Positions 17,661-27,361 of a DNA stretch of 64,000 bases are shown piece after piece. How positions within the stretch are numbered: position 1 is the stretch's first letter; every line of letters starts with the position of its first letter. Source of the stretch: VBWE01 sp943372645 (GTDB lineage: Bacteria > Bacteroidota > Bacteroidia > Palsa-965); NCBI GenBank assembly GCA_943372645.1, contig CALRZN010000001.1, positions 434,001 to 498,000 on the forward strand. Reading direction: 5' to 3'. The notes beneath the pieces are model-generated. The model did no database searches, was not told the origin of the DNA, and saw nothing but the letters and a program-made list of their open reading frames with translations. Position numbers and translations under genes: made by a program.

Positions 17661-17697
17661 CAAAACTATGGAAACATTTTTGTGAATTTTCGTTTCT
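17661..17697 (-). promoter_or_regulatory. Promoter -7 element and candidate TetR operator 1
   Basis: On the minus strand, 17668-17661 reads TAGTTTTG, a perfect match to the Bacteroidota -7 consensus TAnnTTTG, placing the transcription start about 10 bp before the TetR ATG at 17644. Directly upstream, 17670-17696 reads GGAAAC-N16-GTTTC, an inverted repeat covering the spacer of the promoter. A bound repressor here would block transcription. No good -33 TTTG is visible, so the promoter call is moderate. Confidence 0.5.
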
Positions 17698-17777
17698 TCG
17701 CTCTTTTCCCGGAACGCCGGGGTGCGCAAAAGGTCTTTTGATGTGATTTTTACAATTGATTTCCAATGATTTAGGTC

Positions 17778-17807
17778 AGGAAACGATTTAAACAAAAAAA
17801 GTTTCCT
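17778..17807. promoter_or_regulatory. Candidate TetR operator 2
   Basis: AGGAAAC at 17778-17784 and GTTTCCT at 17801-17807 form a perfect 7-bp inverted repeat separated by exactly 16 bases, the same arms and spacing as operator 1 near 17670. It lies 134 bp upstream of the TetR gene in the region divergent from asnS. Two equal sites suggest cooperative binding or looping. Inference from pattern only. Confidence 0.45.
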
Positions 17808-17931
17808 ATTTGTTCGGTTTTCTACCTATCGCGATTTGCTCCCTGAATTTAATTCCGGTAAATACACCCCGCAGGCACACAAACAAGCCCTTTTTTTTCG
17901 ATTTTTGTACCCCTTAATAAAAAAAGAACCA

Positions 17932-19329
17932 ATGCAACACGAAAAAATCAGCGCGCTGCTGCAGTCAACCGACTTCAACCGCAGCGTTACCGTAAAAGGA
18001 TGGATCAGAAGCGAACGCGGAAACAAGTTTGTCCGTTTTATTCACATCAATGACGGTTCGGTGATTAATAATATCCAGGCGGTAGCTGATGTTGCAAAGT
18101 TTGATGAGGCGCTGCTGAAACGCCTTTCCACCGGTGCGGCCATTTCGGTTACCGGCACGTTTATACAGTCGCAGGGCAAAGGACAGACGTGCGAAATACA
18201 GGCGGAAAGCATCGAAGTGGTTGGCGACTGTAACGCAGAAACGTATCCGCTGCAGCGCAAAGCACACTCTTCTGAATTTTTACGCGAGATCGGGCACCTG
18301 CGTCCGCGCACAAACACGTTTGGTGCGGTACTGCGCATCCGCCACAACATGTCGTATGCAATTCATAAGTTTTTCAACGACAAAGGATTCTTCAACATCC
18401 ACACACCAATCATTGCCGGATCGGATGCCGAAGGCGCGGGCGAAATGTTCCGCGTTACCACGCTTGACATGAACAACCCGCCGCGCAACGAAGCCGGTAC
18501 GGTGGATTTTGCGCAGGACTTTTTCGGAAAAGAAGTCAACCTCACTGTTTCGGGCCAGCTGCAGGGCGAACTTGCGGCGATGGGCCTCGGGCTCATTTAC
18601 ACGTTCGGGCCGACCTTCCGCGCAGAGAACTCGAACACACCGCGTCACCTTGCGGAGTTCTGGATGATTGAACCGGAAATGGCGTTTTACGACATTACCG
18701 ATAACATGAACCTGGCGGAAGAGATGCTGAAATACCTCATCAGCTACGCGCTCGAACATTGCCGCGCCGATGTGCAGTTCCTCAACGATACGTACGACAA
18801 AGAACTGGTTGCGCGCCTCGAATCGGTGGTTGCAAATCCGTTTACACGCATCACCTACACGGCGGGAGTGGAAATACTTACCGAAGCCATGCTCAGCAAA
18901 AAGAAAAAGTTCGAATACAAACCCGAGTGGGGCAAAGACCTGCAGAAGGAACACGAAAACTTTTTGGTAGAGCATTTCGGCGGGCCGGTAATTGTAACCG
19001 ATTATCCGAAGGATATCAAATCGTTTTACATGAAACTGAACGACGACGGTAAAACGGTACGTGCAATGGATATTCTGTTCCCGTGGATCGGTGAAATAAT
19101 CGGCGGTTCACAGCGCGAAGAAAACCACGAAAAACTGCTGACCCGTGTACACGAGTTAAACATCAACGAACAAACGTTGTGGTGGTACCTCGAAACGCGG
19201 CAGTACGGCACCTGCCCGCACAGCGGCTTCGGACTTGGGTTTGAGCGCCTCATGCTGTTTGTAACCGGCATGACGAATATCCGCGATGTGATTCCGTTCC
19301 CGCGCACACCAATGAATGCGGAGTTTTAA
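17932..19329 (+). CDS. asnS: Asparaginyl-tRNA synthetase
   Basis: About 465 residues from the ATG at 17932 (MQHEKISALLQSTDF), the usual AsnRS length; an in-frame reading from 17836 adds 32 unlikely residues. The N-terminal OB-fold anticodon domain (VTVKGWIRSERGNKFVRFIH) is followed by the class II catalytic core: motif 2 with TFRAENSNTPRHLAEFWMIE near residue 225, and motif 3 GFGLGFERLMLF near residue 440. The Asn-type motif 2 separates it from AspRS. It charges tRNA-Asn in the cytosol. It is divergent from the TetR gene. Confidence 0.96.
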   Translation: MQHEKISALLQSTDFNRSVTVKGWIRSERGNKFVRFIHINDGSVINNIQAVADVAKFDEALLKRLSTGAAISVTGTFIQSQGKGQTCEIQAESIEVVGDCNAETYPLQRKAHSSEFLREIGHLRPRTNTFGAVLRIRHNMSYAIHKFFNDKGFFNIHTPIIAGSDAEGAGEMFRVTTLDMNNPPRNEAGTVDFAQDFFGKEVNLTVSGQLQGELAAMGLGLIYTFGPTFRAENSNTPRHLAEFWMIEPEMAFYDITDNMNLAEEMLKYLISYALEHCRADVQFLNDTYDKELVARLESVVANPFTRITYTAGVEILTEAMLSKKKKFEYKPEWGKDLQKEHENFLVEHFGGPVIVTDYPKDIKSFYMKLNDDGKTVRAMDILFPWIGEIIGGSQREENHEKLLTRVHELNINEQTLWWYLETRQYGTCPHSGFGLGFERLMLFVTGMTNIRDVIPFPRTPMNAEF

Positions 19330-19392
19330 GGGATCTTACATTTTCAGTAGTCCCGGGAAGTTCTGCGGATAATTTTGAGCTGCTTTAAAACT

Positions 19393-19499
19393 AACCACAA
19401 AGTCCGGCCCGCATGCTTTCGCGCACACGAAAGTTTGCACCAAGCACACAAAGAGGTTCATCGTGTACCTGGTGCATGCCTTTGTGATCCTTGAGGTTA
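19393..19499. repeat. ERIC-like imperfect palindrome, copy 1 (in the 415-bp asnS-usp gap)
   Basis: The element begins aaccacaaag and ends ccttgaggtta. The interior carries GTGTACCTGGTGCATGCC next to tttgtg. Related copies occur at about 33475-33582 and 43648-43773. The rest of the 19330-19744 gap holds no gene I can support; a weak promoter-like TAGTGTTG at 19715-19722 lies just before the usp gene. Confidence 0.6.
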
Positions 19500-19744
19500 T
19501 TTTTTTTTAACGGTCTTGATCTTCTGAATTTATTGACGCATAGCTGTCATCACTGCTTTGTGGTTCAAACCCGGCAGGCGGATGGGGCCGGTGCTGTTTT
19601 CCGGTTCCGGGCTGTTCTGTAACCGGGGTTGAGCGCAGAAGTTAAGCAAACATGATATTTATTACCTGCGTAAATAACAGTAAACAGAACATTCGGGCGT
19701 AAAGTGTGTTAATATAGTGTTGCAAAAAATAACACGCCACTAAA

Positions 19745-20575
19745 ATGAAGCTACTCGTAACAACCGATTTTTCAGCAAATTCAAAAGCCGCCATCCGGTT
19801 TGCACAAACACTCGCAAAACAATCGAAAGGTGCAGAGGTGGTTTTTTACTATTCACAGCATTTTATGAAACCCACCAGCTGGGGCAACGCGTTTTTTGAT
19901 GAATACCGGAAAGAGGAAATAAACCGGCTTACAAAAGAGCTGAAAACATTTGTGCTTAAAACGGCCGGAAAAGACAAAGGGCTGTTTGCAAAGGCCACTT
20001 ATGTTATTGACGCTTCCGATTCTACTTCGAAAGGCATCATCAGTTATGCGGGGAAAAACAAGGTGGATTATATCTGCATTGCCACACAGGGTGCAGGAAT
20101 GCTGCGGAAAATAATGGGAACACATACCGCGTACATTGTAAACAATTCTCCGGTCCCGGCAATCATTGTTCCGAGCCATTACCGGGTCAAACCATTAAAA
20201 AAAGTGGTTTACCTCTCCGATTTTGAAAATCTGAAAAAAGAAACCGGCAACATTTTACCTTTTGCAACTGCATTGAAACTGCATACAACCGTATTGCATT
20301 TCAAATCGGTAGTGGAAAATGAAAAGATGATTGAAACCGGCAAAAAACACTTCAGCACTCCCGGGTTTAAAAATTTCACATTAAACTTTGAACCGTACAA
20401 CCTTGCTGTTTCACTGGTAGAACGGGTTGCCAATTATGTTCATAAAACAAAACCGGAACTGCTGATTATGTTTACAAACCGGGAAAAGGGCTTTTTCGAA
20501 CGGATTTTTCTGCCCGGTAAAACAGCTGAGCTGACTTATACCACCAAAGTTCCTGTACTGGTCTTCGCGAAATAA
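19745..20575 (+). CDS. Universal stress protein, tandem Usp domains
   Basis: This 276-residue protein has two Usp alpha/beta domains. The first runs from MKLLVTTDFSANSKAAIRFA to about residue 145, with the end segment GTHTAYIVNNSPVPAIIVPS. The second starts at KKVVYLSDFENL and ends TTKVPVLVFAK. The ATP-binding G-x2-G-x9-G(S/T) motif is incomplete in both halves (MGTHTAYIVNNS lacks the usual glycine and serine), so nucleotide binding is doubtful. Double Usp proteins are common in Bacteroidota and are linked to stress responses. It is flanked by unrelated genes. Confidence 0.88.
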   Translation: MKLLVTTDFSANSKAAIRFAQTLAKQSKGAEVVFYYSQHFMKPTSWGNAFFDEYRKEEINRLTKELKTFVLKTAGKDKGLFAKATYVIDASDSTSKGIISYAGKNKVDYICIATQGAGMLRKIMGTHTAYIVNNSPVPAIIVPSHYRVKPLKKVVYLSDFENLKKETGNILPFATALKLHTTVLHFKSVVENEKMIETGKKHFSTPGFKNFTLNFEPYNLAVSLVERVANYVHKTKPELLIMFTNREKGFFERIFLPGKTAELTYTTKVPVLVFAK

Positions 20576-20619
20576 ACCGGTGTACCTTGATTTATTAAAC
20601 GGCGAGTTGCCGCTGCCTT

Positions 20620-22212
20620 CTAACGGCGCATGATCGGGGCTGCATGCGTAAAGTCAAGGCGCAGCAGGTAGATTCCCGCCGGATAATTTTCCAGGGAAAG
20701 TGTTTTGCTGTTTCCGTAAAATGTTTCGCGGTGCAGGCGCTGGCCGGTGCTGTTGTATAGTTCCACTTCGTGATTGCCGGTTGTTTTGCAGCTTACCGTA
20801 AATTCTCCATCGGATGGATTCGGGAAAACGGTGAAAACCTCTTCCACTTCGGGTTCAATTATTCCGGTTGAAATGCAATGCAGCAGCGTAGCGGGTTGTT
20901 CCGTAACCGCGGTTACGTTATAGCTTCCCGAAACAAAACCGCGGCGCACAACCGATGCAGTGCGCTGCTGCTGCGGGGTGTAGGTACCTACCTGTGGTTG
21001 TATGGGTTCTTCGAAACAACCGGAACGGCCAAGCGAATCGGTGCGGATGATCATTACGTTATCGCTGTCGTTTCCGAAACTGCTGGAATATCCTGCAATC
21101 ACAAATCCACCGTCGGAATACGGAAGCACCATAAAACTTTCTTCTTTTTTGGCGCCGCCGTAACTCATGCACCACAGCGTGTCGCCGTTTGCATCCGTGC
21201 GTATCGTCATCACGTTGGCGCTGTCGGTACCGAGCAATTCATTGTTATTGTTATTTACCGGTGCGTGGCCTTCGCCGAATGTTTCGGTGTAACCGGTAAA
21301 TACAAAACCGCCATCGGCTGTAAGCGACATGCCATACGCTGCTTCAATTTTTGGTCCGCCGTAGGTGCGCATCCACTGCACCACGCCTGACGCATCGGTG
21401 CGCAGCAACAGGTGATCGTAATTGCCTTCGCCGTAGCTGTTGGTGCCGCCACAAATGGCCAGATCGCCGTTCGGCATTTCGCGCAGGCACATGCCTTCGT
21501 CCCAGCCCGTGCCGCCGATTACGCGGGTCCACAAGGTATCGCCGGCGGCATCGGTGCGCACGAGGTAAATATCCGATGAGCCTGCGCCGTAACTCATGCA
21601 CTTGCCGGAGAATGCAAAACCGCCGTCGGCCGTTTGTATAACAGAAACAGCATGATCAATGCCCGGCCCGCCGAATTGCCGGGTCCAGAGTGTATCACCA
21701 AACGCATCGGTGCGGATGAGGAACGCATCAAAATCAGCGGGCGGTGCTTCCTGCGTGAGCCCGCACACAATGAAACCGCCGTCGGATGTAGGTGCATACG
21801 AGTAAGCAATGTCGTACAAGGTATCGCCCCAGGTCTGCAGCCAGAGTATGTTTCCTGACGAATCCATGCGACTCATAAACGCATCGCCGCCGCCCATGCC
21901 CACGCTGAAGGTTTCGCCGCAGCTTACGATATCGCCGTTCGGCAGCACCCCGGTAAAAATGGCGAGTTCATTGCCTGCACCACCGGCTGTTTTCATCCAT
22001 TGCAGGTTTCCGGAAAAATCGGTTTTCATAATACACGCATCCGTTCCGCCGGCTGAATTCAGATCGGTTGTTCCCGCGAGGATAAAACCACCCGCTGCGC
22101 GGGCCACATAAAATCCCTGGTCGAGCTGTGCACCGCCGATGGTGCGCTGATACGTAACCTGGGCCTGCAGCGATGCAGCGAACAGGAGCAGCACGAAAGT
22201 GAGGTAGCGCAT
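20620..22212 (-). CDS. Secreted repeat protein with T9SS type A tail
   Basis: This 530-residue protein begins with a signal peptide (MRYLTFVLLLFAASLQAQ). Residues ~20-400 contain about seven ~50-residue repeats of the pattern T.DGGF...G......D.D..L.RTD..GDTLW.R..GG, expected to form a beta-propeller. The last ~75 residues (VFPNPSDGEFTVS, VELYNSTGQRL, YPAGIYLLRLDF) are a T9SS type A sorting domain, so the protein is exported by T9SS and probably surface-attached or released. Biological role of the propeller is unknown. Confidence 0.87.
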   Translation of the reverse strand: MRYLTFVLLLFAASLQAQVTYQRTIGGAQLDQGFYVARAAGGFILAGTTDLNSAGGTDACIMKTDFSGNLQWMKTAGGAGNELAIFTGVLPNGDIVSCGETFSVGMGGGDAFMSRMDSSGNILWLQTWGDTLYDIAYSYAPTSDGGFIVCGLTQEAPPADFDAFLIRTDAFGDTLWTRQFGGPGIDHAVSVIQTADGGFAFSGKCMSYGAGSSDIYLVRTDAAGDTLWTRVIGGTGWDEGMCLREMPNGDLAICGGTNSYGEGNYDHLLLRTDASGVVQWMRTYGGPKIEAAYGMSLTADGGFVFTGYTETFGEGHAPVNNNNNELLGTDSANVMTIRTDANGDTLWCMSYGGAKKEESFMVLPYSDGGFVIAGYSSSFGNDSDNVMIIRTDSLGRSGCFEEPIQPQVGTYTPQQQRTASVVRRGFVSGSYNVTAVTEQPATLLHCISTGIIEPEVEEVFTVFPNPSDGEFTVSCKTTGNHEVELYNSTGQRLHRETFYGNSKTLSLENYPAGIYLLRLDFTHAAPIMRR

Positions 22213-22221
22213 GTGTCTTTT

Positions 22222-22269
22222 TTTAAATTAAAAATCCCCTGAAGAACATAAAGCTGCGCTTCAGGGGAT
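22222..22269 (-). terminator. Intrinsic terminator for the 22414-24564 gene
   Basis: An 11-bp perfect stem (atcccctgaag at 22234-22244 with cttcaggggat at 22259-22269) is followed on the minus strand by UUUUUAAUUU. It lies 145 bp after the stop of the CHU_C protein gene, beyond the palindromic element at 22289-22409. Confidence 0.75.
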
Positions 22270-22288
22270 GATCATTTATCACTCTGTA

Positions 22289-22409
22289 GGGCATCTATAA
22301 AAACCACAAGATTGAGGCGGACGAAACTTTCGAAAAGCGGAGTTTACTTACGTAAATGAGCATTTTCGAAATGAGTCCAACGAAGAGATTGTGGTTTTTA
22401 GAGGTGCCC
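22289..22409. repeat. 121-bp palindromic repeat element
   Basis: Terminal inverted repeats of 21 bp (gggcatctataaaaacca... at 22289-22309 and the complementary ttgtggtttttagaggtg... at 22389-22409, two mismatches) enclose a second palindrome, with tttcgaaa at both ends and TTTACTTACGTAAA at its centre. The same terminal sequence occurs once more at 33462-33482 next to another repeat. The element has no coding capacity and sits just after the stop codon of the CHU_C gene. It may be a small non-autonomous mobile element or a REP. Confidence 0.8.
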
Positions 22410-22413
22410 GTTT

Positions 22414-24564
22414 TTATTTACCGCGGAGAATGTGAACAAAACCAGCCAGCGGTTCTTTAAACCCGGGCCCGGAGAGTACATAGTAGTACACGCCGTCCAC
22501 AATTCCCGGTGCGTTCCAGTTGTTCTGGTAGTTTGCATCTTCATACACTACGCGGCCCCAGCGGTCGTACAGGAGCAGCTGTGTGCCGGTGAAGAATTCC
22601 AGGTTTTTAAATTCGAGGTATTCGTTGAACGGGTCGCCGTTCGGTGTAAATACGTTGGGCGGAATCACGTTGAACGGTGTTACCTCATAATCAAAACAGA
22701 TGGTGTCGTAACACGGGGTGTTTGTGGTTACATACAGACAAACCTGGTACAGGCCGGGCGCTGTGTAATCATGAACCGGGTTTTGTACACTTGAAAAATC
22801 ACCGTCGCCAAACGTCCAGTACCAGCTGGTGATGGTTGACGGGTTGGCTACCTGCGACTGATCGAGGAAGGCAATGAGCGAATCGGGGAATGACGTGGGC
22901 GGTGTGGTGGTGTAACCAGCCAGCGGTATCGGGTTGGCATTAACTGTAACCGCAGCCGATGTTCCGGCGCAGCCGTTCGTATCCACTACCGCAACCGTGT
23001 ACGTACCTGAACCCACCGTGGTTTGTGCCGTGGTGGCGCCTGAACTCCAGAGGTAACTTACATACGCCGGGCTGGTTGCATTAAGCACGGTTGTGTTTCC
23101 GCAGAAGTTAAGCACACCGGTAATCAGCGGAACAGGAGCCGGCAGTTCGGTAATGGTAATGGTATCGCGTTTGAAACAGCCGCTGTCTTCAACCGTTACA
23201 ATGTATTGGCCGTTCATTACGTTGGTAATCGAGTTGCTGTTGATCACGCCATTACTCCAGTACACACTGTCATAACCCGGGTTGTTAACCGTAAGCGTAA
23301 CGCCGGGCGTATTCTGGCAGTATTCGTCTAAGCCACTGATCACCGGCAAAGGCATGTTAAAGGTATCCACAAAAATAACCACGGAACTGGTAGCCGATTG
23401 TACGGGTGTACCATTATCGGTTCCCGTAAAGGTGATGGTGTTGTATCCGTAGTTAAGTGATGTTGGTGTAAACGATGCGACAAGAATTGCCGCCACGCCG
23501 GGTGTGTTTGAAACAACGGTTAAGCCGGGAGGGCCTGTTGCGGTTGCAGTTACAATCTGGTTGGCTTCCGGTGCAAAAAAGGTGGCCGTCATGTTAATCG
23601 TATTGCCTTCGCAGATCTGCATGGTATCGCCGCAGCTGAGTGAAACGGTAACGGAATCGTATCCGCCGCCATCTACCACCAGGTTCGGAATCGGGGGAAT
23701 GTTACCGATGTTGCAGGTGTTAAACACAAAGTTCTGGTTGTCGAGCCAGCTGATCTGGTCGGGGTTGCCGAGCGGACCGTCGTAAGCGGTACCCGGTGCA
23801 TCAAACTGACCGAACTGGATGTAATCAACGCCGTTGCCGAGGTTTGCACCCACGGTTGCCGGAATACCGCCGAAGCCGTTTACGCCCTGCGATGCATCGC
23901 CGGTGGTCCACTGCATGTCGCCGTAACAGAACGAAACGTTGTTACCTCCCGGCACCAGCGGATCGGTTCCGTCGGTGATGATGAGCTGGAAATCGTTCAG
24001 TTTATCGGCGTAGTTATTAAAGTAACCTACCGTCTGCCAGCGCACGATGAGCGCGGTGGTGGTAATCTTGTAATACACCAGCCCGCTCAGCATGTTGCGG
24101 GTATCCACATCGGCCCAGAACGGGGCCACCATGGAAAACTGCGTGCTCGGAAAACCTACGGCCGAAAAAGTGCCGTACGGTGCCCCGAAGGAAATATTAC
24201 CGTTGTTGTTGATGAAGCAGGAAGTCTGGTTCTGCCCGTAAAAACAAAACGAAAACGGGATGGGAATGTTTGCAGTTGAAAAGTCATCGTTCCGGTAATC
24301 GGGCGCAGTACCGAACTGGAACGGAGCCACCGAAAAACTGGTATCCACGGTTACCATGCAGTTGCAGGCGGTGGACAAGGTCTGCGGGGGCGCAGTGATT
24401 TTTGTTTTCACCTGTTGTTTTGCATCAAACTCGGTATGATACATCACCGGGGCTTGCCCCTGCATTTTCAGTTGCTGATATTCATCAGGAGTCCGCGCGA
24501 GTTGCTGCGAAAAACCAGCCGAAAACAGCACTGCGGAGAAGAGTGTAAGGTAAAACTGTTTCAT
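22414..24564 (-). CDS. Large T9SS cargo protein with PKD and gliding-type C-terminal domain
   Basis: This 716-residue protein begins with a signal peptide (MKQFYLTLFSAVLFSAGFSQQ). An N-terminal region with paired cysteines (ACNCMVTVDTSFSVAPFQFG, PFWADVDTRN) resembles nidogen-like or Ig-like extracellular modules. Ig-like repeats follow in the middle. A PKD domain lies near residues 560-640 (WYWTFGDGDFSSVQNPVHDY). The last ~80 residues (NVFTPNGDPFNEYL, LLLYDRWGRVVYE) are the CHU_C/type B T9SS sorting domain. It is a secreted adhesin-like protein by architecture; the ligand is unknown. Confidence 0.88.
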   Translation of the reverse strand: MKQFYLTLFSAVLFSAGFSQQLARTPDEYQQLKMQGQAPVMYHTEFDAKQQVKTKITAPPQTLSTACNCMVTVDTSFSVAPFQFGTAPDYRNDDFSTANIPIPFSFCFYGQNQTSCFINNNGNISFGAPYGTFSAVGFPSTQFSMVAPFWADVDTRNMLSGLVYYKITTTALIVRWQTVGYFNNYADKLNDFQLIITDGTDPLVPGGNNVSFCYGDMQWTTGDASQGVNGFGGIPATVGANLGNGVDYIQFGQFDAPGTAYDGPLGNPDQISWLDNQNFVFNTCNIGNIPPIPNLVVDGGGYDSVTVSLSCGDTMQICEGNTINMTATFFAPEANQIVTATATGPPGLTVVSNTPGVAAILVASFTPTSLNYGYNTITFTGTDNGTPVQSATSSVVIFVDTFNMPLPVISGLDEYCQNTPGVTLTVNNPGYDSVYWSNGVINSNSITNVMNGQYIVTVEDSGCFKRDTITITELPAPVPLITGVLNFCGNTTVLNATSPAYVSYLWSSGATTAQTTVGSGTYTVAVVDTNGCAGTSAAVTVNANPIPLAGYTTTPPTSFPDSLIAFLDQSQVANPSTITSWYWTFGDGDFSSVQNPVHDYTAPGLYQVCLYVTTNTPCYDTICFDYEVTPFNVIPPNVFTPNGDPFNEYLEFKNLEFFTGTQLLLYDRWGRVVYEDANYQNNWNAPGIVDGVYYYVLSGPGFKEPLAGFVHILRGK

Positions 24565-24661
24565 TGTGTGTTTTGGTTATATAAGTATTTGCCGTCCGAA
24601 AGTTACAGTTTTCCCGCAATTTACAAAGCCTTTTCGCCGCAATATATAACCCTTCTTCTCC

Positions 24662-27361
24662 CTAAAAATCATCCTCTTCTTCGTCCGGGTCTTTGCCCTG
24701 GTCGTCCCACCGGATGATAAACTTGTCGTTGTTCTTGTTTTTGTCTTTGGCCGGATCGGGCTTTTTGTTTTTCCGATTGTTATCGGAATCGGGCGGACTG
24801 CTTTTCAGTATGGTGTCCTTTTTAAACCAGTTGAATTCGTTGTGCAGGATTTCTTTCAGGTTCTGTTTTTCTTTTTTGATGTCGTCTTTTATTTTTTCGG
24901 CAGCGCCTTTGCGGTCGTATTGGATCACCGGGTTGCTGAGCGGGCCTTTCATCGACAGGTAGATGCTGAAGCGGTGGCCGCCATCCACTTCTTCTTTTCC
25001 GAATTCGTCGTTTTCCTTGCGGGCTGTTTTGGCTTTGCGGGCGAGGTATTCTTCGAGGCGGATGCGGAAACGGTAATCCACCACATCATCAAACCCGTGT
25101 GTGCCGCTCATGCCGATGTTCATGGCGCTCGATTCGATGTCCATAAACGGCAGATAGACTTTCCGGTTTTTTATTTCCACCTGGTTTTTCAGCGTGTTGA
25201 ATTTGATGTGTTCCAGCTCTTCCACCTTGATGTATTCTGAAAGCGCCTTGAGCGGTTCAAACCCGATGAGTTCGCCTTTTTCGATGGATACATCGGCCCG
25301 GGCATATATTTTATCCATGTCGGCTTCAAGGGCCGCACTCCACAGCGAGGCAAATTTTACATCGGCAGTAACCAATCCTTTCAGGTGTTTGTCCTGGATG
25401 CCATCCTGCCCGAAGTTTTCGAAATCCGTAAACAGTTTGGTGATGTTTACTTTCATGATGCTGGCATCGCAGGTGATGAGGATCGTGTCGCTGCGCTGTG
25501 CATCAATCATCGCACTGCCTTTTACGGCCCCGTCCATGCTCGAAAACAATACCGGATCAATTACCAGTTTGCGGTCGCGCAGCATCACATCGCCGCGTAC
25601 GGTGGCCGCGGTGAATTTGCGGAACACGAGTTTGTTGATCTGCGTTTTCAGCGAAAGGCGCAGGTTTGCGGGAAACGCGAGGTGGTAGGCACTGTCGGTG
25701 GTGGTACTGGTTTCTGTTTTGCTTTCGTCGGCGAGCAGCGTATTCAGGTTTATTTCCTGCGACTTCAGCGAAGCATCTACCGTGAGGTCTTCTTTTTCCG
25801 AAAACAGCCAGGGCAGCAGGTTGCGCAGTGTACCGTCGAGTGCAAAATCGCTGCCGGCCAGGTAGCCTTTAAAATTATTCAGCGCCAGGTCGTTGTTGTT
25901 AAACGTCATCAGGCCGTTGAGCTGGTCGGCTTTCAGCGGACTTTTATCGAGGTGCAGGCTCACGTTTTCGAAGGTGAGTTCGCCGGATGTTTTAAACGTC
26001 TTCAGCATGTCGGCGCTGAAGGTTTTGCTGGCGGGCAGGGTGCCTTCGGTGCGGGCGTTTACAGTCACAAAACCATCGGCTTTGGCAATGGTATCGTTCT
26101 GCATCAATGCTTTCAGATCGCCCATGGCCAGTTTCGCATCGAGTGTGGCTTCGATGCGGGGATTGTCGAAATTTTTGAGGCTGAACTGTCCGTTTACGCG
26201 GCTTTTTCCGCTGGTGAACCGGAAGGCCGGAATTTCCAGTTTCGATTTGCCGGGCGCGTTGCTGAAACTGCCTTTCAGGTCAATATCACTGATGGTGAGC
26301 GAACCGTCATTTTTCGCCATCTCCATGCCTTTTTCCGCAGCAAACGTAGCTTCCACCACCGGCCCGGCCGAGTCGCCGGCAAATCCTTTTACGGTGGCTT
26401 CGGCAATGAAACGTCCGCTGTACTTAAAATTTTTCAGGCGTTCGTGGTAGTTCTGCGGCAGCAGCGAAAGCGTGGCGGGCAGGTCAATGTCGTTGCCTTT
26501 CACCGCGAGGTCGAGCAGGTAGTCGTTGTTTTTTTCTACGATGTTGCCGTTTATATCCAGCGCAAAATCGGCGAGGCGGAGCATACAACTTTCAAACGTG
26601 TAACTGCCCGCCGCCTGGTCCACCGCCGCATCGAGGTTAAGCGTGCCGCCGTTTTCCGAAAAGTACGTGGTGCCGCCGCTTTTTACCTCGTGCACATAAA
26701 ACCCCGATTCGGTGTGCAGCGTAAATTTTTCGTCGGTGAAATTGCCGGAGCACACGGCTTCTTTAATGTCAACCGTTACTTCGCTTTTAGTTTGCCGGTC
26801 GCGGTAATGTACGGCGATGTTATTCAGTTCAATGCTTTCGAGCACAAAGGCCACGTGCCCGGTATCGGGGGCGGCCGTGTCGGATGCGGCTTTCAGGAAA
26901 TGGTAATTGTCTTTGCCGTTTTTATCAATCCACACATTCAGCGAAGCGTCGGAAGCCGTAATGCGGTGAATGTTGTAATTGCCGCTGAACAAATCGAAGA
27001 TGTTAAACGCAAGGCTGATGCGCCCGGCTTTGAACAACGTATCGCGTTTGGGAATATCAATCGCATCCAGTGCTTTCACGTTGCGGAACTCCACAGATGC
27101 ATCGGGAAAACTTTTGATCAACGTAAGATCAATGTCTTCGGGTGCTACAATTACCACAGTGTTCAGGTACTTGTTGGCTTCGTTTACCACGTACATTTTT
27201 ACCTTGTCGCGATAAATGTAACCGAGCAGCAGCACCACGCCGATAAGCAGCACTACCACGCCGCTGATCCACATAAAAAACCGCAGGATACGGCGCGCCC
27301 AACTGCGTCGGGCAGGAGCTTCCGGTGTTGCGGGTTTTTCGGCTTGCGGGTCGGTTTCCAT
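24662..27361 (-). CDS. AsmA-family inner-membrane-anchored protein
   Basis: About 899 residues from the ATG at 27361 (METDPQAEKPATPEA); a start at 27400 would add 13 residues. One N-terminal helix (FFMWISGVVVLLIGVVLLLGYIY) is followed by a long periplasmic beta-rich region with the AsmA pattern: DLTLIKSFPDASVEFRNVK near residue 75, repeated FSLKNFDNPRIEATLDAKL blocks, and an AsmA_2-like C-terminal part. The last ~70 residues are a charged, disordered tail rich in K, D and N. AsmA-like proteins are linked to phospholipid transport to the outer membrane and to envelope assembly. It stands alone on the minus strand. Confidence 0.85.
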   Translation of the reverse strand: METDPQAEKPATPEAPARRSWARRILRFFMWISGVVVLLIGVVLLLGYIYRDKVKMYVVNEANKYLNTVVIVAPEDIDLTLIKSFPDASVEFRNVKALDAIDIPKRDTLFKAGRISLAFNIFDLFSGNYNIHRITASDASLNVWIDKNGKDNYHFLKAASDTAAPDTGHVAFVLESIELNNIAVHYRDRQTKSEVTVDIKEAVCSGNFTDEKFTLHTESGFYVHEVKSGGTTYFSENGGTLNLDAAVDQAAGSYTFESCMLRLADFALDINGNIVEKNNDYLLDLAVKGNDIDLPATLSLLPQNYHERLKNFKYSGRFIAEATVKGFAGDSAGPVVEATFAAEKGMEMAKNDGSLTISDIDLKGSFSNAPGKSKLEIPAFRFTSGKSRVNGQFSLKNFDNPRIEATLDAKLAMGDLKALMQNDTIAKADGFVTVNARTEGTLPASKTFSADMLKTFKTSGELTFENVSLHLDKSPLKADQLNGLMTFNNNDLALNNFKGYLAGSDFALDGTLRNLLPWLFSEKEDLTVDASLKSQEINLNTLLADESKTETSTTTDSAYHLAFPANLRLSLKTQINKLVFRKFTAATVRGDVMLRDRKLVIDPVLFSSMDGAVKGSAMIDAQRSDTILITCDASIMKVNITKLFTDFENFGQDGIQDKHLKGLVTADVKFASLWSAALEADMDKIYARADVSIEKGELIGFEPLKALSEYIKVEELEHIKFNTLKNQVEIKNRKVYLPFMDIESSAMNIGMSGTHGFDDVVDYRFRIRLEEYLARKAKTARKENDEFGKEEVDGGHRFSIYLSMKGPLSNPVIQYDRKGAAEKIKDDIKKEKQNLKEILHNEFNWFKKDTILKSSPPDSDNNRKNKKPDPAKDKNKNNDKFIIRWDDQGKDPDEEEDDF

